A program made the translations under genes and the position numbers. Below, piece by piece: positions 54,666 through 64,000 of a DNA stretch of 64,000 bases. The notes under the pieces are model-generated. The model saw nothing but the letters and a program-made list of their open reading frames with translations, was not told the DNA's origin and searched no databases. Source of the stretch: Odontesthes bonariensis (Eukaryota; Chordata; Actinopteri; Atheriniformes; Atherinopsidae); NCBI RefSeq assembly GCF_027942865.1, contig NC_134516.1, forward strand, positions 26,839,038 to 26,903,037, in the 5' to 3' direction. Each line of letters begins with the position of its first letter. The first letter of the stretch is position 1.

Positions 54666-56118
54666 TAATCTTAAAAGCCACAGGTTCCTCTCTCAGTGAC
54701 AGTCAGCCAGACTCCACCTGATCTGTACAAAGAAGAGAAGCAAACAGTCGAAATGAGCTACTTTTTTTGTACTTTACGTTCAACAGACACTGAGGGTGGG
54801 GGTATTTCTACATGCATTCACTTCTTTTATATTTCATTTAGCAGACGCTTTTACAAATTAGGATAATTAGGATATGATGACAGACAGTCATCATTGAAAA
54901 AAAATAAACGTGCACAATCGGCCTCCTATAATTCAATTCAATTTCAATTCAATTCAATTCAATTCAATTCAATTCAATTCATTTTTATTTATATAGCGCC
55001 AAATACAACAAATGTCATCTCAAGGCACTTAGATAGTAAGTCCAATTCAAGCCAATTGGAATTCAATTAATTAATAATAATCATAATTCATAAAATAATC
55101 CAATGCGTTCATATAGAGCCAATAATGCAATCTATGCAGTTTCCAAGTATAGAATCAAGTGTAGGAGCGAGTGAAATTAAAGAATTCCCGATTTCCATGT
55201 CTTTTTTTAAAATTTAAAGAAAAAAAAAATTTAATTTAAAAACATTTTTTTTATTTTTTTCATTTTCCCGGTTTGGAATGTCTCGCGGACCGGTACTGAT
55301 TTAAGAGATCAGTATTCAACAACTTTGTTGCACAAAGGCTGGGTGGCCTCTCGCGGCCCAGTTTCCCTTTTTAAATAAACATTCGTCATTCGTATTGAAT
55401 GTTGACAACGTGGTTGAACATCAAACATTTAGATGCAAACCTTGAAGACGTAGAACGTTTCAAACTGGATGTTTCAGCTGTTGTCTCGAAGCAAGTTCAT
55501 CAACAGTTTCAAGTTCTCTGCCTGACTGATGTACTTAGAAGGTTTTGGATCAACATCAAATGAATCCCTGGAGTCAAAAGAACCACCACTTTTATTATGG
55601 GTTGTCCAACAGATAATGGTGAGAATATAGAGGGGGATGGCCACTATATAACGCTGTTTTCACGTAGTTGTTAGCTGCTCACTTGTGTGAACTGTGAACC
55701 TGAACGAGTGTGTACAAGTAAAGCAGATTTTCAGCTTCCCACATGAGAAGCCTGGACAGAAATGTTTGTTTTGATTTAAAAACCTCTTTACTCCATGACC
55801 CTTTCTCTTAGTGCAGAATTAGAACCCCAGAATGTTCTAATTTATTCGCTGAGCCCCCTGTGACATCACACAGAACCCCCCTTAATGTACAGAATACGGA
55901 ACCCGTGGCAGTCGGATCCTTACCAGACCGGTGCAGAGTAACACCTGTTTCAGTAGTTTGTGAAAGCCTTTAAATAACTTCCACACTGCTGATATGCAGC
56001 TTGCAGACATCCATTGCATCTCTCAGTTTTGAATGAAGATGATGCCCTTCAGTGATGATGACATAATGTGAGTACAACCAACTGCTCGATGCTGTAAATT
56101 GTCTCTTTGGGTCTTAAA
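54666..56118. other. No gene; interspersed repeat and microsatellite
   Basis: 54832-54855 is a SINE/LINE tail fragment (atttagcagacgctttta). 54936-54981 is an (aattc)n array leading into atttatatagcgccaaatac. 55180-55260 is low-complexity A/T. Nothing coding. Confidence 0.55.
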
Positions 56119-56130
56119 ATTCTTTTGGGT

Positions 56131-57316
56131 CTATCATAAAGGAACATAAACTCGAGAGTGATATTACAGTTCTTAAATGGTGCGCCTATGACTCAGAGTT
56201 TACACCTAATAAGTTGGACTCTAGATTCAAAGATTGGATAGCTGAGGGTATAACAGCCTTATGCAGGGTAATGAAAGATGGAAAAATGCTCAGTTTTGAA
56301 ACGCTTAAAAGGACACATTTAGTAGAAAAACAAGACTTCTATGGATATCTGCAGCTGCGGCACTACGTTGATACGAAGATGAAAAATGTAACAAAGACTG
56401 GCACATGTTTGATTGAACTGTTTACAAAAGCCTATAATTCAGAAACTATTGATAGAACTGTTTCATGCTACATAAGAGTCTGTCGAATTTGAAATCACAT
56501 TCAACTTCACATATTAAAACAAAATGGGAGAAGGAAGAAGGAATAATTATATCTGAAAAAGAATGGACAACAATATGGAGGTATCAATGGATGTGTACCA
56601 GCTCACAGAAGTGGAGGGAGTTTGGCTGGAAAAGCCTGATTAGGTGCTTTATTACACCCTCCCAGAAATCTCACTATGACAATAACTCCTCAGTCTGCTG
56701 GAGGAAGTGTGGAAATCAAAATGCAAACCATTATCACATTTTCTGGGACTGCCCGCTCATGAAGGACTATTGGAAAAAGATACACAACGCCCTACAGGAC
56801 ATCTTCAAATGTGAAATACCCCTCGACATTAAGACTATGTTTTTCAGACACATACCTGAGGGGTGGCTGAAAAGAGATAAGCACCTCATAAATATCCTGC
56901 TAATGGCTTGCAAAAAGAATATCACCAGGAAATGGCTATCACAAGAGAGCCCAACTGTCAACATCAGGATGGACATCACAATGGACAGATATAAAATGGA
57001 GAGAATAACAGCATTTGTTCATTTTAAACTGGAGAAATTCACCTCATACTGGGAAAACTGGGTCAACTATGTCACGCCCCATAGGCCTGATTTTATTTTT
57101 ACAAATCAATAACTATGCCATATAAAAAGAATCACTCCCCACTTTGTACATATTCTTGTGTGTTTTTGTTGTTGTTTGGTTCTTTTTTTTTTTTGTTATT
57201 GTTTAGACATAAAATAAAAATACCACTTTGGCATTTAGGACAGACAAGAGATGTAAGATGTATGCACATGTACCGGATGTGAATGTTTGTTTCTGAATGT
57301 CAATAAAAAAAGAATC
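56131..57316 (+). mobile_element. L1-clade LINE, 5'-truncated insertion
   Basis: Flanked by the 12-bp target duplication ATTCTTTTGGGT (56119-56130 and 57317-57328). Contains the end of an L1-type ORF2: SRFKDWIAEGITALCRVMKD and FYGYLQLRHYV (56214-56492). This is followed in another frame (56465-57112) by KWREFGWKSLIRCFITPSQK and the C-terminal Cys/His motif CWRKCGNQNANHYHIFWDCP. It ends in gtcaataaaaaaagaatc. Truncated and frameshifted. It lies directly upstream of the V exon at 57489. Confidence 0.92.
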
Positions 57317-57488
57317 ATTCTTTTGGGTGGGCATTGATGACAGATAAGCCACAGAAATGTATCACTGCAGTAATGGACAACTGTCGGCTCGGTTAAAGTA
57401 CATTACAATAATTTGTCTGAAATCACTAAATTCATGACATTTACCATTTCTCATTATCTAAAATGTTCTATTGTCTTTCTGTTTCCAG

Positions 57489-57803
57489 CTGTTAGTCTGG
57501 GTCTTGAGGTCCGTCAGTCTCCCTCTGATCTCATCAGAAATCCTGGTGCCAAAATGCAGATTTTCTGCAGCCACAGTAAAAGTGACTACAGAGTGATGCT
57601 CTGGTACCAGCAGTCACCTGGAGACACAGCAATGAAACTCATTGGATATTTGAACTACAAAACTGTCACAATGGAAGACAAATATAGAGATGGTTTCAGT
57701 CTCGCTGGAGATTTGGGTGGAGACGCAGCAAAGAATGGATCTGTGCACATCCCAGATGCAGGAGTGAATTACAGTGCAGTTTACTACTGTGCAGCACCAG
57801 AAG
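57489..57803 (+). CDS. TRBV: TRBV-type V exon, open but leader not found
   Basis: After the acceptor tttccag the V exon reads AVSLGLEVRQSPSD (first residue split). First Cys is in MQIFCSH, Trp in MLWYQQSPGD, and the second Cys in SAVYYCAAPEAQ; an FR3 of this kind (GDLGGDAAKNGS) is typical of one fish TRBV group. It is open throughout and followed by an RSS. In the paralog at 58362 the leader is 91 bp upstream. Here the same distance falls in sequence without a hydrophobic leader, close to an L1 insertion (56131-57316), so the gene has probably lost, or been separated from, its leader and promoter. Confidence 0.82.
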
Positions 57804-57841
57804 CACAATGACACAAATCCCCTCTGAACTCTAGAAAAGCT
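57804..57841 (+). other. RSS with 22-bp spacer
   Basis: Heptamer CACAATG, 22-bp spacer, nonamer AGAAAAGCT (weak). The heptamer deviates at position 5. Confidence 0.7.
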
Positions 57842-58236
57842 GCACACAAGTTTTTTTCTGCAGGCTCCCAAAGCAGCTGCTATGTGGTTGCCTTTCAGTT
57901 TGATGCATTCGCAGCACACTTCTGTAACACTGTTTCTGTACACTTTAACTTGGTGTCTCACTTTAGCACGATTTATACATCCAGGAAGGCAATCTACAGC
58001 AGCAAGAATATGTGAAGCCACTCCCTCCTTCCACTTCATCAGTTACAGTGATGGCGTTTCTGCATCCTCTTCATTCCTCTTTAAACCTCACTCATCTCAT
58101 TTCAGCCTTAACACAAGTATAGATGCTGAGACTTTTCTGACTGCATCAACATCTGCAAAACTCTGTGAAATATAGTTTTATAAGTTTTTTTTTTTCAAGG
58201 CTTTTAAACAAATCATCTGTGCTGTTAAAGGAGAAA

Positions 58237-58666
58237 ATGTTCTGCCTTCCCATTTGTTGCTGCATGCCAGGTAATCATTTGAAAAAGTATTCTTCTTTAT
58301 CATGTGGATGTTTTTCTGATGCATTATCCTGATCTAAAGTTCTCTTTTGCTCTTGCTCCAGCTGTTAGTCTGGGTCTTGAGGTCCGTCAGTCTTCTTCTG
58401 ATGTCATCGCAAATCCTGGTGATACAGTGCAGATTTTCTGCAGCTACAATAAAAGTGACTACTGGATAATGCTCTGGTGCCAGCAGTCACCTGGAAACAC
58501 AGCTATGAAACATTTGTATTTAAAAGATAAAACAATGGAAGATCATATAAAGAGGACTTCAACATCTGTGGAGATTTGAGCGGGGATACAGTGAAGAATA
58601 GTTCTCTTACAAACAAAGCAGCCCAACAAAAGCACAGTGCAGTTTACTACTGTGCTGCACCAGATG
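58237..58666 (+). pseudogene. TRBV-type V gene, frameshifted
   Basis: Leader exon 58237-58270 (MFCLPICCCMP plus one base, donor GTAATC). V exon from 58362: SLGLEVRQSSSDVIANPGDT, first Cys in VQIFCSY, Trp in MLWCQQSPGN (the usual Tyr after Trp is Cys). The frame closes after about 70 residues. In another frame FR3 continues (EDFNICGDLSGDTVKNSS, then HSAVYYCAAPDAQ), so a single small indel near 58545 breaks it. Paralog of 57489. Confidence 0.85.
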
Positions 58667-58704
58667 CACAATGACACAAATCCCCTCTGAACTCTACAAA
58701 AACT
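58667..58704 (+). other. RSS with 22-bp spacer
   Basis: Heptamer CACAATG, spacer 58674-58695, near-consensus nonamer ACAAAAACT at 58696-58704. Better preserved than the RSS at 57804 although its V is broken. Confidence 0.8.
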
Positions 58705-59414
58705 GCACACGACTTATCAACTTCAGTGGGTTTGAATTTTAAAAGATGAAAAAAACTGCTCTGGGACACCTGCTGAAGTGGTTTTATTATAATGGGGTGT
58801 GAGGGTATAAATGCTGGATCCTTTAGACAAACAGAATTTCTAATGTAATGAAGTTTGCCAAGAAACAAAGAAAAGGGAATTAAATCTTAGGTTTCATGTC
58901 ATTTCCTTCATGGAAATAGTGATTAAACAGAAGTCTCCTTGTTGGTACCCTAAGGCATCCAGAATCTGCAGATGAGCTGCCCCTCACCTCTGGAACGCTC
59001 CCACCAGACACACATCACATGTCTCGCACTGTTGACTGTTGAAGTTGATTTACTGTTTGTTGGCCGCTCCGTTTGGAAATGTGATGTCACGTGTTTTTGA
59101 CACGTTGCCATAAATCAAATGACTTCTTTCTTCTTCCTCTCCTCATCTTCCAGTTTGGAAGATCTCACTACACAAGTCAGCACTTTGGGTTTTAAAAAAG
59201 TGTAATGAGCCTTTTTCATGTTTTCTGAAAAAGCAAAAGTTTAAGAATGCAGGTAAATGATGGATAACTGCAGCAACAATGGGAGCCATCAGTCTGCTTT
59301 ACAGCCACAGGAAGCCACTCCTCTCTTGACATCACATCGGTTGGCTCATAAAATCCCTCTCAGTTCAGTTAAAAGGAGAAACCCTGTCATGATTTCACTC
59401 CTGTGTTTCATTGC

Positions 59415-59488
59415 TGACGTCAGAGTGACTGCACTCATGTCAGACTTCTACAGGATCATCATGTTTCTTATTTATCATTTCCTCACAG
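59415..59488 (+). pseudogene. Orphan V-gene promoter CRE and leader exon
   Basis: A perfect CRE TGACGTCA at 59415-59422 is followed 14 bp later by a 52-nt leader-like exon (59437-59488: MSDFYRIIMFLIYHFLT plus one base) and a GTAGCG donor. Length and phase equal those of the leader at 7138-7189. TRBV promoters commonly carry a CRE-like decamer. No V exon follows before 60237, so the V part is missing. Confidence 0.5.
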
Positions 59489-59642
59489 GTAGCGATTGTT
59501 TCATTGTGAATTAAGATGTCTTCTACACCAACGGTGAGTCATTCACAAACTTAACTTCACGGTGAAGAAAACTGGTGAATGTGCAGACAGTGAAACAAAC
59601 AAAATGGACAAAAAGCTCAGAAGTTCTGTGACAAACCCCAAA

Positions 59643-59826
59643 TAGTATATCTATATCTGTAGTATATCAGATAGTACATCTATATCTGTGGTATATCAGA
59701 TAGTATATCTATATCTGTAGTATATCAGATAGTATATCTATATCTGTAGTATATCAGATAGTACATCTATATCTGTAGTATATCAGATAGTACATCTATA
59801 TCTGTAGTATATCAGATAGTATATCT
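59643..59826. repeat. 29-bp minisatellite, about 6 copies
   Basis: Unit agtatatctatatctgtagt plus atatcagat with a few substitutions (c/t, g/a). Contiguous units with no unique spacers, so not a CRISPR array. Confidence 0.92.
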
Positions 59827-60236
59827 GCCTCTGTCTTTAAAGCACCATCAGCTCCGTCAACATGTCCAAAGACACTGACGAACTCCTGCACCGACCACTC
59901 ACAAACCCGCCTCCGTTTAACGTGTTTGAATATTTGTTAAGGACAGAAAAATGTTCATTCCAATATTTCAAAGTGTTACAAGTGTGCATGTCAGTATCAG
60001 AACGGATCACATGGTGGAACTTCTCCATCAGCTGATTCATACTTCACACAGTGTAATCTTCCTGGTTTCACAGCTGTGTTCACTTCAGTTAAGCTCCTCC
60101 CACATAACAAACGTGGCCTCCTGTTGGTTCACAGGATTAGAGAAGGTCACACCTTGCAGTGACACACCTCCCTGCATCTCTTCATATCTGGGACTACACA
60201 GTGAGATACTGTAACTGAGAGCCTGAGTTTTACAGC

Positions 60237-60714
60237 ATGACCTCTATCAGACATCGGCTCCTCAGCTTATTGGTGCTTGCTCACTGGATCAAAGGTAAAG
60301 TAGTATGTTATTAGCAGATTCATTTCAGCAGTTAGATGGTGTCTGCACCGGTGAAACCGTTAACTGGTAAAATGCTCATTTGTGGTAACTTTCTCTGTTG
60401 TACTCACAGGTCATGTTGATGGGAGTGATGTCTACCAGACTCCCATACTGTGGGAGCAGCAGGGTGAAAATGCAACAATACACTGTAACCACACAAAGGG
60501 TGGAGGCTATCACCAGATGTACTGGTACAGACAGCTGCCTGGAGAAACTATGAAACTTATCGTGTTCACAGCTACAGGTAAAACAGATCACGACTTTGGA
60601 GAATTCAGCAAAGACAAATGCTCAGCCACCAAGACTGAAGCTGAGAGAGGAACATTCACAGTAAAGAATCTGCAGCCAGAAGATAAAGGCTGGTATTTCT
60701 GTGCTGTGAGTCAA
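60237..60714 (+). CDS. TRBV: T-cell receptor V segment, TRBV-type, intact (duplicate)
   Basis: Leader 60237-60294, V exon 60410-60714, the same lengths and phases as 6430-6907. Differs by only a few substitutions (for example Thr to Ile before VFTATGK, Lys to Asn in KNLQPED). All V landmarks (HCNH, MYWYRQLPGE, YFCAVSQ) are intact and an RSS follows. The two copies would give nearly interchangeable V domains, differing mainly in FR2 and FR3. Confidence 0.9.
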
Positions 60715-60753
60715 CACAGTGATCCAAACACATGTGAACACTGAACAGAAACC
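60715..60753 (+). other. V-gene recombination signal (23-RSS)
   Basis: CACAGTG at 60715-60721, 23-bp spacer, ACAGAAACC at 60745-60753. Identical to 6908-6946. Confidence 0.93.
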
Positions 60754-60944
60754 TCTGCACCCTGTTCCCATCTGTATTTATCTGCTCTCCTGTAGGGGGA
60801 GCTCAAGTACAAGCTGACAATGTCTCACAGTCATGTGACACTCCCATATGCAAGTCTTCATATCTGTGCTGTGATGTCAGAGCTGCCATCACACACACTG
60901 ACAGTGACTGTGGTCTCCAAGTTCAGTCTTCTCCCAACACAATA

Positions 60945-61570
60945 ATGATCCCAGCTGCTCTGATCAAACTCTCTGCAGCTCTGCTCTGTATTGCAGGTAC
61001 TTTATGCACATGATGATGCTGAGGACTGAAAGGAGAAGAAGTTCTCTTCTCTTTTAATTCATAATTCATATTTTTTTGTCTATTTTTTTGTAATTGTTGC
61101 ACTAAAGAGAGTGAGGTGTAACCGGAGTCAAATTCCTCGTGTGTGTCCACATACCTGGCAATAAAAAGCGATTCTGATAATCAGAATTTCATCTTGTTCT
61201 TTTTCATTTGCACACAGAAGAGTTGTTGGAGCTTCTGTAACACAATGTGACTTTGACTCCTGCTGGTCTAACTGACGGGAGTGATGTGACCCAGACTCTT
61301 CTGCTGTGGAAGAACGAGGGTCAGTCTGCCACGATGAACTGCAGCCACACTAAGGGCGCTGCTTACTTCCTGATGTACTGGTACCAACAGCTGCCAGGGG
61401 AGGGGATGAGGCAGATAGTTTTCACCACTCCATCTCCTCCACATAGATATGAAAGCGGCTTCAGTGAGGACAAATTTCCTTGTTTGACAAAGGAAGCCTC
61501 CAGTTGGAGTTCCATCACACGTACTTTAAAACAAGACAAAACCAAATGTACAGTCTGGTATCAAGTCTAA
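60945..61570 (+). pseudogene. TRBV-type V pseudogene, duplicate of 7138-7650
   Basis: Leader 60945-60996, V exon from about 61266. The intron acceptor reads tgctg where copy A has tgcag, so the AG is lost (61264-61265). FR3 breaks off at DKFPC as in copy A; no second Cys and no RSS. The intron is about 100 bp longer than in copy A because of an extra AT-rich segment near 61065-61175. Confidence 0.85.
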
Positions 61571-62002
61571 GAGACAGAAAAAGTGGGTGGATTGTAAATT
61601 GGCTCCCCACACTGTGGAAAGATTTAAGAGTCTGGATTCATCATACAGTGAGGCAAGAATCCCACCCCAACCTCATGCACTTTCCACCATTTTCTCCAAA
61701 GAATGTGCATAAAGTTGAAGTGCATGTCCTACTGAGGAATCCACATGAATTTAAGAGTTTCCTACTATTTGGTTGACAGTCCTGGAAACTTGTCCAATTA
61801 TTGAAGCAGTCAGTTAAGAATCACACCCCAACTTCAAAGCACTTTCCACCATTTTCGCCAAAGAATGTGCATAAAGTTGAAGTGCATGTCCTACTGAGGT
61901 ATCCACACCACTATTTGAGATCATTTCTTATTATTTGGAAGACAGTCCAGGAAATGTCTTCAATCGCTGAAGGAGTCTGTTCAGAATCACACCCAAACTT
62001 AA
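61571..62002. repeat. Satellite-like ~170-bp units
   Basis: Two tandem units with caaagaatgtgcataaagtt at about 61699 and 61860, matching 9265-9420 and 12704-12895. The uninterrupted cagtcagtta at 61807-61816 is the empty site of the LINE at 9432-12699. Confidence 0.8.
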
Positions 62003-62546
62003 AGGTAGGGTAGGAGATCCTGGATTTTGAGTCCAGCGAAGCTGCATTTTGAAAATACACCGGTAAAAAGTCCCAACCCTTTTCTTCACTTTTCCCCCGA
62101 AGGCACGCCTCTAAAGTACATGAACGCGCACGAAGGTGCACGAGCGCTTTTCTGACAGCAAGCATCGATCGTTGCCGTATTTAGTATTTAGTATATGATA
62201 ACTATACATTTAATAATGCTAGGTACAAGCCAAGCTGGCTCTAGTTTAGCTTCCTGCCAAGCTTCTGGACGTGTAATTTGTTCACGGAGCAGCGTACGCG
62301 CACAGGGGGAAGGAGGGGAGGGAGGAGCAGATTGCAGTTTGATAGACGGCATCAGTATCCAATCATTGTGAACGGTCCGTTCACAATGATTGGATACTGT
62401 TTTTCCTAGATTGTACGTTCTAGAGGCCACTAAAACTTTTCATATTTGTGTCAAAACTTTTAATTAATTGGTTGCAATGGGGATGTGAAGAGTATTTCAA
62501 GCAATATGTAAAAAAATGTTCCAGAAAAAGATCCCCTACCCTGCCT
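62003..62546. mobile_element. TTAA element with central palindrome
   Basis: Ends AGGTAGGGTAGGAGATC and inverse of AGGCAGGGTAGGGGATC. TTAA lies at 61999-62002 and 62547-62550. Empty sites with one TTAA exist at 7931-7934 and 12892-12895. A near-perfect palindrome of about 47 bp (cagtatccaatcattgtgaa and its complement) spans about 62351-62399. Confidence 0.9.
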
Positions 62547-62935
62547 TTAACAGGACTTTCCACCATGTTCTCAAAAAAAAGTGGATAACGGTGAGCTTGC
62601 CGTTCAGCTCACACGAGGAAGATCTGCAGGTCATGAAACTACCCCAACAAGAAGCACTTACTATAATGAGGAACAGCTCAGTGTTTCTATTAGGGCACTT
62701 ATCATGACAAAGTCTCGCTTCTGATAGAAAATAAGTGTCATTCTAATCGTGACCACAATATTGATCTTCTATTTGACTTGGAAAATCACATGTCATCCCT
62801 AGATGTAATACACAGTTTGTTTCAAAGGTTCAGATCTTGTACATTTTCACTACCAAGACAACCCCAAAGAGAAGCACTTTTGAGCACAAGAATCAGGAGT
62901 GACTCCTTTGAGGTGATCTGAGAGTGATTTGCAAT
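62547..62935. repeat. Satellite-like repeats, continuation
   Basis: Same accccaacaagaagcactta phrase and flanks as 8023 and 12935. Breaks abruptly at gagagtgatttg, where copy A continues for another 2.6 kb. Confidence 0.75.
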
Positions 62936-63616
62936 AATAATATTGCATACCTTTTCGGGCGTATATAGAAGGGTTCCCCCCGCAGCCGAGAGACAGATCC
63001 ACCTGCCCTTTAGGAGCCCTGTACACCTCTCCACAGTGGCAAGCGTACTATGCGCAGTGTTAAAGCGCCTCTCCTGTACGGCTCATAAGCCACTCATCAT
63101 TTTCCCGAAAGAAATCCTGCCGGTCCCGGAACACTCTCTCGCGCCTGATGCGCGCGTTCAGGTCCTCTAACAAAGCCAGATCTGCCATCGTTTCGCCATT
63201 ACCGCGCCGCTAGAATCACCTCTTAAATAGGCGGTTGAATAATGAGCCATCACTTTTCCAAGTTGTACTTGTTTAATTTTTTTATTTATTTAATTTGTGT
63301 TTATGTTTGTATTAATGTTGAAGTAATAAAGAAATAAAACATCGGCCTTCTTTGAAGTGATAAGTCTGTAATTTTAACCTAGGGATTTGTTGTGACTCAT
63401 GAGGCACGCACTAGTGACGCTGCTGTTTATGTATGCTATTGCAGTCACCACAAGTCAAAATGGAAAAGTGCGTACACGCCCTCAGACCTGTCGTGGCGAT
63501 TTCATCTTTCCTGCGCTCACGATGGATTTGATAAATGCCAACCTTTGCGCGGAAAAGAACATACACACGACCTACGCACGTTTTTCGTCTTACCCAAGTT
63601 TGATAAATGAGGGCCA
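62936..63616 (-). mobile_element. Harbinger relic, left end deleted
   Basis: Matches 15868-16562, with the same right terminus (ttgataaatgagggcca at 63600-63616). It keeps the N-terminal transposase piece and MERCTGLLKGRWICLS. The left terminal repeat is absent. Confidence 0.85.
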
Positions 63617-63806
63617 ATGTCAGCATTTGGATGTTTGGATTTCGGCATTGTATCAAAACATAAACATTTTTGATTGTTATTTGAGTACCAACATTCACAG
63701 CTCGGAATTCAACATGTCAAGTTCTGCTTTACTGCCCAGCCCTGCACTACACACTGCATTTTCCATTGGGATAATGCACCATAAACAACACAGAAAACAA
63801 GCTTAC

Positions 63807-64000
63807 CCTGGCCAACACCATGACACAATCATTCTGTAGACGTTTTACTCCGAGTTTGCTGATCCATCCGCTGTGGTAATAGTTGTATGCCTCCAAACTT
63901 TTGTGGGCCTTCATCTGTTGCTTGGTGTAGTAAGAAGTCTGGAGAACCAGGTAGCTCGTTCTGTCCACAGCCTGTATATTCGGCAAATCGTTCCGGTCTT
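63807..64000 (-). pseudogene. SWIM/YqaJ-type first exon, duplicate, cut by window end
   Basis: Same sequence as 16753-17064 with a few substitutions (YYTKQQMKAHKSLEA, CVMVLAR) and the same GTAAGC donor. The ATG lies beyond the window. Confidence 0.55.

Larger units (their letters stand above)
60017..64000. repeat. Segmental duplication 2, copy B
   Basis: 60017-61800 matches 6208-7570 and 9084-9420. 61801-62935 matches 12704-13225, with one extra transposon. 62936-64000 matches 15868-17000. It therefore lacks the copy-A segments 7590-9090, the LINE, and 13226-15867 including the THAP/hAT part. Runs off the window. Confidence 0.92.

Noticed and set aside
56030-56080. Leader exon upstream of the L1 insertion ending at gtgagtac
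   Set aside because: Good donor, but the encoded peptide (MKMMPFSDDDIM) is acidic, not a signal peptide.
57350-57480. Leader exon for the V exon at 57489 (atggacaactgtcggctcg)
   Set aside because: Not hydrophobic, weak donor, and not similar to the paralog's leader.
59643-59826. CRISPR-like array
   Set aside because: Units are contiguous with no unique spacers; vertebrate context; ordinary minisatellite.

Overview
The window is from a ray-finned (teleost) fish, probably a percomorph. The evidence is the T-cell-receptor V segments of fish type, the teleost LINE lineages (Rex1/Babar-like, L2-clade, L1-clade), the PIF/Harbinger, hAT and TTAA-targeting DNA transposons, and eukaryotic tRNA genes including an intron-bearing tRNA-Leu(CAA). 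I see no retrovirus, LTR element, Polinton, CRISPR array or bacterial gene.

Layout. (i) 1-5655 is one copy of a ~5.4-kb segmental duplication; its partner is 43717-49099. It holds a broken C2H2 zinc-finger gene, a LINE endonuclease fragment and an orphan promoter-like cluster. A ~1-kb part of it occurs a third time, inverted, at 22915-23932. (ii) 6208-17100 is one copy of a second duplication (partner 60017-64000). It starts with an intact TRBV-type V gene with a 23-bp-spacer RSS and a truncated V pseudogene. Satellite-like repeats follow, then a Rex1-like LINE with an open 1003-codon ORF, then transposon wreckage (THAP exon split by a hAT, Harbinger relic, SWIM/YqaJ-type exon). (iii) 18144-22030 is a tandem tRNA-Thr(AGT) array split by two head-to-head TTAA elements carrying further insertions. 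(iv) 26190-41360 contains three small multi-exon genes (one on +, two on -). They encode secreted low-complexity proteins with the same exon phases, including an intron in the 3' UTR. Between the first and second lies an L2-clade LINE with a TTAA transposon inside it that encodes a P2RX7-ballast-like domain. (v) 42533-42710 has tRNA-Gln and tRNA-Asp-like relics. (vi) 51857-54665 is a tandem ~1.42-kb unit with tRNA-Leu(CAA) and tRNA-Lys(CTT). (vii) 57489-64000 is V-segment territory again: one V exon cut off by an L1 insertion, one frameshifted V, one orphan leader exon, then the second copy of the TRBV pair.

How it fits together. The V genes suggest the V cluster of a TCR locus, most likely TRB; no D, J or C segment is visible. 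Because both duplications are present twice, several insertions can be compared with empty sites (1519-1904, 9432-12699, 62003-62546), which orders them as later than the duplications. The three secreted-protein genes form a local paralogous family that I cannot name. All coordinates and splice junctions were read by eye; no alignment or database search was run.
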